From the NCBI RefSeq assembly GCF_003416765.1, contig NZ_QSNG01000001.1, positions 646,742 through 710,741 on the forward strand: a stretch of DNA of 64,000 bases. Reading direction: 5' to 3'. Below, in pieces: positions 1 to 7,422 of the stretch. The stretch is from Paratractidigestivibacter faecalis (lineage in GTDB: Bacteria > Actinomycetota > Coriobacteriia > Coriobacteriales > Atopobiaceae). A program made the translations under genes and the position numbers. Below the pieces are notes generated by a model, which did no database searches, had not been told where the DNA came from, and saw only the letters and a list, made by a program, of their open reading frames with translations. Position 1 is the first letter of the stretch. The number at the start of each line of letters is the position of its first letter.

Positions 1-1
1 C

Positions 2-1123
2 CGCGGCTACCTCAAGTTCCCGGCCGACATGTACCTCGAGGGCTCCGACCAGCACCGCGGCTGGTTCATGAGCTCACTCATGACGTCCGTGGCCGCCTAC
101 GGCGTGGCGCCGTACCGCTCCGTGGTCTCCCAGGGCTTCACCCTGGACGGTCAGGGCCGCAAGATGTCCAAGTCCCTGGGCAACGTCATCGACCCCAACG
201 CCGAGTGCGACTCCCGCGGCGCCGACGTCATGCGCCTGTGGGTCTCCTCGGTGGACACCTCCACCGACGTCCCCTGCGACGACGCCATCCTCGGCCACGT
301 GGGCGAGGCCTACCGCAAGATCCGCAACACCCTGCGCTTCCTGCTGGGAGAGATCGAGGGTCAGTTTGACCCGGCGACCGACGCCGTGGCCGTAGACGAG
401 CTTCTGCCCTACGACCGTCTGACCCTGGCCCGCATGTGCGAGGTCCACTCCGTGGTGACCGAGGCCTACCGCGGCTACCGCTTCAACGTTGTCTACCGCA
501 ACCTCTACGACTACGTGACCGAGCTCTCCAACGGCTACCTCAACGCCACCAAGGACCGCGTCTACTGCGGCCAGAAGGACGGTATCGACCGCAGGAGCGC
601 CCTCACCGTCTGGGCCCAGATCCTCTCCATGCTCGTGCACGACCTGCAGCCCATCCTGTGCTTCACCTGCGACGAGGTCATGGCCTTCCTGCCCGAGTCC
701 ATGCGCGACGGCCAGAAGTACGCCGCCCTGCTGGACTGGTACCAGGCTCCCTGGACGCCCGAGGAGTGCAAGGACGAGCTCGCCGCCTACGCCGAGCTCA
801 GCGTCGCCCGCGACGCCTTCACCAAGGCCTTCGAGGAGGCCAAGGTCGCTGGCGCCGTGACCGAGAAGACCTCCCAGGGCGCCAAGGCCGCCCTGGTCCT
901 GCCGCACGAGGCCTACGCGCTTCTCGCCGGCGAGAGCGCCGTGGACCTGTCCGAGGTCTTCGTGTGCTCCGAGGTCAGCGTCTCCGAGGGCGAGGAGCTC
1001 TCCTGCTCCGTCGCCCCCGCCGACGGCCAGAAGTGCCCGCGCTGCTGGAACTACCGCACGCTGGGTGCCGACGGTCTCTGCTGCCGCTGCCACGACGCCG
1101 TGGCCGACGCCAGCGCGGAGTAG
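2..1123 (+). CDS. ileS: Isoleucyl-tRNA synthetase, C-terminal part (5' end outside window)
   Basis: Charges tRNA-Ile with isoleucine in the cytoplasm. The open frame runs in from the left edge (it reads RGYLKFPADMYLEGSDQHRG), so the N-terminal Rossmann half and the HIGH motif are missing. Seen here: the class I motif GSDQHRGWF, the KMSKS loop (GRKMSKSLGN, around residue 54 of this fragment), the all-helical anticodon-binding domain, and a C-terminal zinc-binding module with two Cys pairs (CPRCWNYR and CCRCHD). The zinc module is typical of bacterial-type IleS. It ends with TAG seven bases before the TTG start of lspA, so ileS and lspA are probably co-transcribed, a common arrangement. Confidence 0.97.
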   Translation, partial: RGYLKFPADMYLEGSDQHRGWFMSSLMTSVAAYGVAPYRSVVSQGFTLDGQGRKMSKSLGNVIDPNAECDSRGADVMRLWVSSVDTSTDVPCDDAILGHVGEAYRKIRNTLRFLLGEIEGQFDPATDAVAVDELLPYDRLTLARMCEVHSVVTEAYRGYRFNVVYRNLYDYVTELSNGYLNATKDRVYCGQKDGIDRRSALTVWAQILSMLVHDLQPILCFTCDEVMAFLPESMRDGQKYAALLDWYQAPWTPEECKDELAAYAELSVARDAFTKAFEEAKVAGAVTEKTSQGAKAALVLPHEAYALLAGESAVDLSEVFVCSEVSVSEGEELSCSVAPADGQKCPRCWNYRTLGADGLCCRCHDAVADASAE

Positions 1124-1129
1124 GTCGGC

Positions 1130-1639
1130 TTGGCCGCCAAGAGGCTGCGCGAATCCGCGGCCGCGCGCCTTGCCCTTCTGGGCGGGGCCGCGGCCGCGGT
1201 CGTCGTGCTCGACCAGCTGAGCAAGGCATGGGTGCGCGCCGCGCTCGTGCCGGGCAAGCCCGTGACGCTCATCCCTCACGTCATGGACCTGTCGCTCGTC
1301 TACAACACCGGCGCGGCATTCTCCATGGGGGAGGGCAGGGGTGCGCTCTTCGTCCTCATCTGCGCCGTCATCTGCGTGGGCTGCTGCGTGCTCGCCTGGC
1401 GCGAGAGGGAGATGCCGCCCGCGCTTCTGGCCACGCTGGGCTGTGTCTGCGGCGGGGGCGTCGGCAACGCCATCGACCGCGTGGTGGCCGGCCGGGTGAC
1501 CGACTTCTTTGCCACCACGTTCATGGACTTCGCCGTCTTCAACGTGGCCGATGTCTTCATCACCTGCGGCGTCATCCTGGCCTTCGTCCTCTGGTGCCGC
1601 TGGGACGCCAAGCGAGAGGGCGACGCCTCTTCCGACTAG
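1130..1639 (+). CDS. lspA: Lipoprotein signal peptidase (signal peptidase II)
   Basis: Membrane aspartyl protease that removes the signal peptide from prolipoproteins after lipid is added to the lipobox cysteine. The 169-residue length fits the family. Visible motifs: DQLSKAW in the first membrane region, NTGAAFS, and the two catalytic-aspartate blocks GNAIDR and FNVADVFITCG. About four membrane segments are apparent. The start is TTG at 1130, directly after the ileS stop; no ATG is available that keeps the first membrane helix. A gene for its usual partner lgt is not in the window. Confidence 0.94.
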   Translation: MAAKRLRESAAARLALLGGAAAAVVVLDQLSKAWVRAALVPGKPVTLIPHVMDLSLVYNTGAAFSMGEGRGALFVLICAVICVGCCVLAWREREMPPALLATLGCVCGGGVGNAIDRVVAGRVTDFFATTFMDFAVFNVADVFITCGVILAFVLWCRWDAKREGDASSD

Positions 1640-1686
1640 CACCCGCCAGCCCAACGTACCTCTCGCCGCGGTTTGCCGGCATTTTC

Positions 1687-1712
1687 GGACGCTCACGCCA
1701 TCGTGGGCGTCC
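1687..1712. terminator. Hairpin after lspA, possible terminator
   Basis: A 10-bp stem with one G-T pair (GGACGCTCAC / GTGGGCGTCC) and a 6-base loop lies between the convergent lspA and HAD genes. The T-run that follows is short (GCTTTCAC), so intrinsic termination is plausible but weak. Confidence 0.4.
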
Positions 1713-1780
1713 GCTTTCACATGCAAACGGCGAGGCGCGTGGGAAAGGCTCGCGGAGCGGGCGGCGAGAAGGACGTGGCG

Positions 1781-2488
1781 CTAGAACGCGATGTCGGTCC
1801 AGGAGTCCAGCCAGAGGTCGGCCTCGTGGCGGAGGGCCTCGCGGGGCTGGCGGGGGTCGGCGCAGCGGACGGCGCAGGCCATCATGCCGCACCCGCGGGC
1901 GCTCCTCACGCCGGGGAGGATGTCCTCAAAGACCAAGCAGGCAGCGGGGTCAACGCCCAGTCGCCGGGCCGCCTCCAGGTAGACGTCCGGGTGGTCCTTG
2001 GTGGCGTGGGCAACCTCCTTGCCGCAGACCACGGCATCAAAGAGCTCGGCCACGTCAACGCGCGGCGCCATTGCGGAGAGCACGTACGGGTCGTTGGTCG
2101 TGGCCAGCGCAATCGGGACGCCGGCCCGCCTCAGCGCGGCCAGGTACTCCCGCGCACCGGGTCTGAGCTCCACGCGTGTCTCGTAGAGGGCATGCCCCAG
2201 GCGGTTCCACTCGTCGCAGATGTCGGCCGTCGGCTCGTCCAGCCCGTATGTCTGGCGAACCCACTCGGCGCCGGCCGCAAAGCCGAGGGTCGCCAGCGTC
2301 TGGTGCGCCAGGGCGTCGTACTCAATGCCGCGCTGGCCAAAGAAGATGCGGTCGACCTCCTCCCAGAGGCCCTCGGTCGCGGCCAGCGTGCCGTCAAAGT
2401 CAAAGATCGCGGCGCCAAACGCCGGTGGCCAGAGCGCCTCCGCACCGTTCCTCTGTGCATCAAACCCTGTATCAGTCGAGAAACCCAT
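1781..2488 (-). CDS. HAD-superfamily phosphatase (PGMB/phosphoglycolate phosphatase type)
   Basis: A 235-residue soluble hydrolase of the haloacid dehalogenase superfamily, subfamily IA. Motif I is IFDFDGTLAATEG (nucleophile and acid/base aspartates), motif II ALATTND, motif III lysine in GKEVAHATKDHPD, and motif IV FEDILPGVRSA. The insert between motifs I and II is the helical cap expected for small phosphorylated metabolites. The substrate cannot be read from sequence. It starts 14 bases after the stop of the TPR gene, whose TAG overlaps an AGGAG, so it is the last gene of a three-gene leftward operon. Confidence 0.88.
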   Translation of the reverse strand: MGFSTDTGFDAQRNGAEALWPPAFGAAIFDFDGTLAATEGLWEEVDRIFFGQRGIEYDALAHQTLATLGFAAGAEWVRQTYGLDEPTADICDEWNRLGHALYETRVELRPGAREYLAALRRAGVPIALATTNDPYVLSAMAPRVDVAELFDAVVCGKEVAHATKDHPDVYLEAARRLGVDPAACLVFEDILPGVRSARGCGMMACAVRCADPRQPREALRHEADLWLDSWTDIAF

Positions 2489-2502
2489 GGCCTCAGAGGC
2501 TC

Positions 2503-4803
2503 CTAGCGGTCGGGCGCGTCCTCGAGGGAGCGCAGGATGCCAAAGTAGACGTCGTCGCGAGACATGGTGCCCAGGTTGGACATGAAGTCCCCGGCCACGG
2601 GGAAGATCTCCTGGTCAAGGCTTGCGCGCAGGCCCTCGAAGAAGACCTCGCTCACGCGGTCCGTGGGCGCCAGGGGAACGTCCGCCTCCAGCAGCGTCGC
2701 CCGCGCCTCCTCGGCGGTGGGCTCGCCCTCGGGGTCAAGGGCGTGGCCCATGATTGCCATGACCTGCATGCCGGCCGCCCAGAGCGGCCCCGGCACGTAC
2801 TCGCGGGCGCGCTGCAGGCACGCGCGGGCCACGCGCGGGCGGTCCCGCTCCCACTGCAGCTGCGCCATGCGGATGTAGCCCATGCCGATGGCCTCAGGGT
2901 CGTGCGCGTAGGCAAGCATGCGGCGGACGGTCGCAGTGGCGCCGTCGTTGTCACCCAGGGCGGAGAGGCAGTTGGAGAGCTGCAGCGCCGCCTCGGCGGA
3001 GAGGGGAGCCAGGTGAGCCGCGCCTGCGGCAAGGCCGCGGGCGCTCTCGGCGTTGCCCTGGATGAGCTCGGTCTGCGAGGCAATGAGCCGCGCCTGGTAG
3101 AGGGCGGCGGGGGCAAGGCGGGTCCTCGTGCCGGCGCCCGCCGTCAGGCGGTTGTAGAGCACGCGGTCGACGTAGCTGCCAAAGGCGCGCCAGGCCACAT
3201 CGTCTCCGTCCGCGTAGGTGCCGGCGTCCTCGACGGGCGCCAGCGCGTCAAGGACCGCGCGGCCCGCGCCGGCCACGTCCTTTGCCATCATGCGGCTGGT
3301 GCCCAGCTCGACGGCGCGAGAGAGCGCGTCTCCGTGCGCAAGCTCCTCGGCCACGACAAGCGGGTCGTCGTCGGGCAGGGTCCCCTCGATGAGGCCCTCC
3401 ATCACGCGGCGGCAGGCGGCGTCCATGGCCGGGTCCGCCCCGTCCGTCATGAGGGACATCAGGAGGCGCACGTTGCCCTCGGTGGAGTCCGTGATGCCGC
3501 GGGTGAGCTCGTCTGCGGCCCTGGTGCGCCAGCAGGCCTCGTCTATGCCCAGGTCCGCCACGCAGGAGGCCCCGAGCGCCCGGGCCGCCTCTGCGGGCAG
3601 CTCGCGGTCGGAGGTCTCGGGCGCGTCGTAGCGCGCGGGCGGGCAGAAGAGCTCGTCCTCAAGCGAGAAGCCCTGTCGCACGGGCAGCAGCGCCCCGTCG
3701 TCGAGCTCCATGGTGACGCCTGCCGCACGGAGCGCCTCCGCGGGGTCAAGACCCGGCCCAAGGTCAATGCCCTCCAGGTCAGAGCGGGTGAGGCGGCCCC
3801 AGTAGAGGCACTCGTGAGAGGTGGCGGTGTCAAGCGTGCCCGCAACCCAGACCTCGTTAAGCGCGGGCGCCCCCTCGAAGGCCCAGGCGGCCACCAGAAG
3901 ACCCAGCCTGAGGTTGTAGTCGGACGCCATCTGGCGGCGCATCTGGCCCGTGGCGGCAACGACGCCCAGCTCGTCCACCCAGGCCTCGCCCGGCATGACG
4001 CGGGGCGGCACCAGCGCCAGCTCAAAGGCCGCGGCCCCGGCGGCCGCGTTGACACGGAAGTCGGCCTTCAGGCGGAAGGGCAGCTGGAAGGCCTCGATAC
4101 CGTAGGCCAGCGCGCGACGGCACCCCCACTCGCCGCAGCCGTCGTCGGGCTCGGTGGCCGGCCCCAGGGTCCGGGCCTGCTCGGCGATGGAGCGACGCAG
4201 CAGGCGCTCGTCTCGGACGAGGTCCCTCTCGCCGGCGGCAGGGTTTGCGTCGGGCATGGCCTGGCTGAGCAGGGCCTCGTTGAGGGCGGCCTCGAGCGCC
4301 ATGACGCGCAGCTTAGCCAGGTAGGGGAGCTCGCGGTCGGTCACGCGCAGGTAAACCAGTCCCGTCATGCGCGGCTGGATGACCCTCAAGCCGGGCAGCT
4401 CCACGTCGTCGTCAAAGAGCCCCGCCTCGCGCAGGCGCCGCGCCAGGTGGCGTTCCCGCCCGCAGGGGAGAAGCGCGTCCTGCCGTGAGGCGTCCCCGGC
4501 GGCCCGCCCCTCGACGTCCGTGACGAAGCCGCGCAGCCGGCCCAGTGGCTCCCTGCTGCCGAGCAGCTCCCTGACCAGGGCGGCCATGTCCAGCGCGCTC
4601 TCGCTCGGAGCGGCCTCGGTCTCGGCTTCGGCCGTGGCAGAGGCTCCCGCCGCGCCCTTCTCGCCGGCCTCGCGCGAAGCGGCGGCCGGCGCCACCTGCG
4701 CGTCCTCAGCCTCCGTGCCCTTCTCGGCCGCGGCCCTGCCCCTTCCGGCAAGCGCCGAGACGAGCCTGCCCAGGCCGGAAAGCGGCCCCTTGGCGGCACC
4801 CAC
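2503..4803 (-). CDS. Large TPR-like protein of unknown function
   Basis: A 766-residue cytoplasmic protein that I do not recognise by name. The first 110 residues are Ala/Glu-rich and low complexity. The central part has no clear catalytic motif. The last third contains helical repeats resembling tetratricopeptides (for example AEAALQLSNCLSALGDND and AIGMGYIRMAQLQWERDR), which suggests a scaffold or regulatory role. I chose GTG at 4803 because GGAGGA sits seven bases upstream and the upstream gene stops at 4805; the longer open frame to 4902 would run deep into that gene. Middle gene of the DUF1015-TPR-HAD operon. Confidence 0.75.
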   Translation of the reverse strand: MGAAKGPLSGLGRLVSALAGRGRAAAEKGTEAEDAQVAPAAASREAGEKGAAGASATAEAETEAAPSESALDMAALVRELLGSREPLGRLRGFVTDVEGRAAGDASRQDALLPCGRERHLARRLREAGLFDDDVELPGLRVIQPRMTGLVYLRVTDRELPYLAKLRVMALEAALNEALLSQAMPDANPAAGERDLVRDERLLRRSIAEQARTLGPATEPDDGCGEWGCRRALAYGIEAFQLPFRLKADFRVNAAAGAAAFELALVPPRVMPGEAWVDELGVVAATGQMRRQMASDYNLRLGLLVAAWAFEGAPALNEVWVAGTLDTATSHECLYWGRLTRSDLEGIDLGPGLDPAEALRAAGVTMELDDGALLPVRQGFSLEDELFCPPARYDAPETSDRELPAEAARALGASCVADLGIDEACWRTRAADELTRGITDSTEGNVRLLMSLMTDGADPAMDAACRRVMEGLIEGTLPDDDPLVVAEELAHGDALSRAVELGTSRMMAKDVAGAGRAVLDALAPVEDAGTYADGDDVAWRAFGSYVDRVLYNRLTAGAGTRTRLAPAALYQARLIASQTELIQGNAESARGLAAGAAHLAPLSAEAALQLSNCLSALGDNDGATATVRRMLAYAHDPEAIGMGYIRMAQLQWERDRPRVARACLQRAREYVPGPLWAAGMQVMAIMGHALDPEGEPTAEEARATLLEADVPLAPTDRVSEVFFEGLRASLDQEIFPVAGDFMSNLGTMSRDDVYFGILRSLEDAPDR

Positions 4804-4804
4804 G

Positions 4805-6097
4805 CTAGTCCTCCCTGGGCGCGGGCCTGCCCACGCCGTCGATGACGGTGTTCTTGTTGGCGATGCGGCGGATGAACAGGCCGCTTCTAAGCTTGGGCTC
4901 AAACCAGGTTGACTTGGGCGGCATCAGCAGACCGGCATCGGCCACGGCCATGAGCTCGTCCACCGAGGTGGCGTGGAGGCTGAAGGCCACGCCCGTCTTT
5001 CCGGCGCGGCGCTCGAGCTCGCCCAGCCCGGCCGCCCCGCCGACAAAGCTCACGCGCGGGTCTTCGCGCGGGTCGCCGATGCCCAGCACTGGTCCCAGCA
5101 CGCGGTCCTGCAGGACGGAGGCGTCCAGGCGCGCCACAGGGTCCGCCGCGACGGCCTCCCCGTCAACGAAGCGCAGCTCGCGCCAGGCACCGAAGGCGTA
5201 CATGCCAAAGGTCCCGCGCTCGCCTGGCTCCACGGGTTCCTCCCGCCTAGGCCCCACCTCAAAGCCCGTCGCCGCCACGGCCGCCACGAGCTCGTCCTCG
5301 CCCATGCCGGCGGCGTCCGCCACCACGCGCTCGTAGGGCAGCACGGTGAGCTGGCTTGCCGGAAAGAGAACGCACAGCAGGTAGTTGTAGGCCTCGCGGC
5401 CGGTGTGCTCGCGTCCCTCCTCGGTGCGCATCTCCTGGCAGACGCGGGCGGCCGAGGCGGCGCGGTGGTGGCCGTCGGCGATGTAGGCGCGCGGGATGTA
5501 GGCCAGCATCATCTGGAAGGCCTCGACGGCGGCCGGGCGGGCCACGCGCCAGACGGTCTGGCGGACGCCCTCGCCGTCTGTGAAGTCATAGAGGGGCTCC
5601 GCGCCCTTTGCGGCCTCCACCAGCGCCTCCAGCGCCGGGTTGTCGCGGTAGGCGAGGAAGATCGGACCCGTCTGGCAGCCTGTCGCGCGGATGTGGCGGA
5701 CGCGGTCCGCCTCCTTGGCGCGGCGGGTGCTCTCGTGGCGGCGGATGACGCCGTTGTTGTAGTCGTCGAGCGAGCACGCGGCCACGATGCCCGTCTGCTC
5801 GCGGCCGTCCTGCTCCAGGCGGTAGAGGTAGTAGCAGGGGCGGCCGTCGCGCACCAGGGTGCCGTCGGCCACGCGCTCGTGCAGGAGCTCGGCCGCGTGT
5901 GCGTAGACGTCGTCCGCGTACATGTCGTGGTCAGGCGAGAAGCCCGTCTCGGGGCGGTCTATGGCCAAAAAGGAGCGGGGGTGCTCGCTCACGTAGGCGG
6001 CCGCCCCCTCGCGGTCAAAGACGTCGTAGGGCAGGGCGGCAAACTCCGCGGCGGACTCCGGCGCGGGGCGGTAGCAGGCAAAGGGCTCGGCGTGCAC
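4805..6097 (-). CDS. DUF1015 family protein
   Basis: A 430-residue protein matching the DUF1015 family: an N-terminal block ending LPYDVFDREGAAAYVS, a central NGVIRRHESTRRAKEADR block, and the conserved IADGHHRAASAAR motif. No firm biochemical role is assigned to the family; the DGHHR motif recalls phosphate-handling ParB/SerK-like proteins, which is only a resemblance. The start is GTG at 6097, behind AAGGAGAG; the in-frame extension to 6433 would overlap the divergent HAD gene and lacks family features. It heads the leftward operon and shares a 148-base divergent region with the gene at 6246. Confidence 0.85.
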   Translation of the reverse strand: MHAEPFACYRPAPESAAEFAALPYDVFDREGAAAYVSEHPRSFLAIDRPETGFSPDHDMYADDVYAHAAELLHERVADGTLVRDGRPCYYLYRLEQDGREQTGIVAACSLDDYNNGVIRRHESTRRAKEADRVRHIRATGCQTGPIFLAYRDNPALEALVEAAKGAEPLYDFTDGEGVRQTVWRVARPAAVEAFQMMLAYIPRAYIADGHHRAASAARVCQEMRTEEGREHTGREAYNYLLCVLFPASQLTVLPYERVVADAAGMGEDELVAAVAATGFEVGPRREEPVEPGERGTFGMYAFGAWRELRFVDGEAVAADPVARLDASVLQDRVLGPVLGIGDPREDPRVSFVGGAAGLGELERRAGKTGVAFSLHATSVDELMAVADAGLLMPPKSTWFEPKLRSGLFIRRIANKNTVIDGVGRPAPRED

Positions 6098-6245
6098 GGT
6101 ACTCTCCTTTGGTAGGGTGACGCAGGGTGACTCTCCATGATACGACTCGGATGTTGCGGGGCAATGACGGCGAGCCGCGAGGCCGCGGGGCGCCTGGGCG
6201 GCACGTGTTACCATAGGCGCGAACCCCAACCAGAAAGGACTCCTC

Positions 6246-6917
6246 ATGCCCCTCACCGGCGAGGACGTGGCCAACAAGGGCCTCGTCATCTTTGACTTCG
6301 ACGGAACGCTCGTGGACTCCATGCCCGGCATCATCCGAACCGCGCGCTCCGTCATGCACCGGCACGGCTGGAGCGACGAGGCGCTGGGGGACATGCGCCG
6401 CATCGTGGGGCCGCCCTTCCCGGCCGCGTTCACCGAGGTCTACGGCGTGGACCCCGAGGAGGCCATGCGAATCACCGAGGAGTACCGCGCCGTCTACCAG
6501 AACCTCGGGCGCGACGGCTGGCCGCTCTTCGACGGCATGCGCGAGCTGCTGGGGGACCTGCGGGCCGCCGGCCGCAAGGTGGCCATCGCGTCCTCCAAGA
6601 GGCAGTTCCTGCTGGACCGCGGCATCGACACCAACGAGGTCCGCGACCTCTTCGACCTGCCGCTGGGCAAGGAGCGCGACAACGGCCAGACCAAGGCCAT
6701 GATCATTGGCGACGTCCTGGGCCGCCTGGGCTTCTCGCCCGACCAGGCCGTCATGGTGGGGGACCGCCGCTTTGACGTTGAGGCCGCCCACGAGGCGGGT
6801 CTGCCCTGCGTGGGCGTGACCATGGGCCACACGTGCGAGCCGCAGGAGCTCGTTGACGCCGGGTGCTGCGCCCTGTGCGACACCGTGGACGACCTGCGGC
6901 GCGTTCTTCTCGGCTAG
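6246..6917 (+). CDS. HAD hydrolase, phosphoglycolate phosphatase-like
   Basis: A 223-residue HAD subfamily IA phosphatase with motif I (IFDFDGTLVDSM), a helical cap, motif II (VAIASSKRQFLL), a motif III lysine (GKERDNGQTKAM) and motif IV (MVGDRRFDVEAAHEAGL). It resembles the phosphoglycolate/pyrophosphate phosphatase group more than the HAD at 1781. AAAGGA precedes the ATG. The spacer after it holds two short GC hairpins (CCGCCCC/GGGGCGG and CCCCGTC/GACGGGG) but no T-run. Substrate unknown. Confidence 0.88.
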   Translation: MPLTGEDVANKGLVIFDFDGTLVDSMPGIIRTARSVMHRHGWSDEALGDMRRIVGPPFPAAFTEVYGVDPEEAMRITEEYRAVYQNLGRDGWPLFDGMRELLGDLRAAGRKVAIASSKRQFLLDRGIDTNEVRDLFDLPLGKERDNGQTKAMIIGDVLGRLGFSPDQAVMVGDRRFDVEAAHEAGLPCVGVTMGHTCEPQELVDAGCCALCDTVDDLRRVLLG

Positions 6918-7044
6918 CCTTCCGCCCCGCGGGGCGGCCCCGTCTGCCGGACGGGGGCGCCTGGCAGGAATTGCCCGCCGCGCCAAGGGGTACAGTGAGA
7001 CAAACGAGGGGCGCGCCCCGCGCCCGCCAAGAAGGGAGAAGAGC

Positions 7045-7419
7045 ATGGCTGGAATTGACATCATGGGTGGCCTCAACAAGGCGTTCCTGGCAACCGTCGG
7101 CGCCGTGGCCATCACCGCCGAGAAGTCTCAGCAAGCCGTGGAGGACCTGGTCAAGAAGGGCGAGCTCACCGTCCAGCAGGGCAAGTCGCTCAACCAGGAG
7201 CTCTCGCGCAAGGCCAAGGAGGCCGCGCAGGAGACCACCGACACCGCGCTGCGCACCTTCCTGGAGGCCCTCTCCGACGAGGACCGCGCCGCCTACGCCG
7301 CCAAGGTCGCCCAGATGACGGCCGATATCGAGGCCGCCAAGGTGACTGTCGACGTCGAGGACGGCGTCGAGGAGGAGCCCGCCGCCCAGGCCGAGTCCGC
7401 TGAGGACGCCGCGGAGTAG
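7045..7419 (+). CDS. Phasin-like small helical protein
   Basis: A 124-residue acidic protein. Its N-terminus (GLNKAFLATVGAVAITAEK) and following helix with VEDLVKKGELTVQQGKSLN match the small phasin-like proteins (often labelled polyhydroxyalkanoate synthesis regulator phasin) found beside ABC1-kinase genes in Gram-positive bacteria. The C-terminal 25 residues are Glu/Ala-rich and probably disordered. The ATG follows GAAGGGAGAAGAG; an upstream in-frame start would overlap the HAD gene. It ends three bases before the next GTG, so the two are translated together. No polyhydroxyalkanoate enzyme is nearby, so a storage-granule role is not supported here. Confidence 0.8.
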   Translation: MAGIDIMGGLNKAFLATVGAVAITAEKSQQAVEDLVKKGELTVQQGKSLNQELSRKAKEAAQETTDTALRTFLEALSDEDRAAYAAKVAQMTADIEAAKVTVDVEDGVEEEPAAQAESAEDAAE

Positions 7420-7422
7420 AAC

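Noticed and set aside
74-1726. 550-residue leftward open frame over ileS and lspA
   Set aside because: Both genes on the other strand are unmistakable; the frame is low-complexity without motifs.
2176-4488. 770-residue rightward open frame opposite the TPR gene
   Set aside because: Shadow frame in GC-rich DNA: His/Gly/Arg-rich, no ribosome site, no family motif; the opposite strand has correct codon bias and a good start.
6015-7115. 366-residue leftward frame around the HAD gene at 6246
   Set aside because: Overlaps two supported genes and lacks motifs; the HAD motifs fix the rightward reading.
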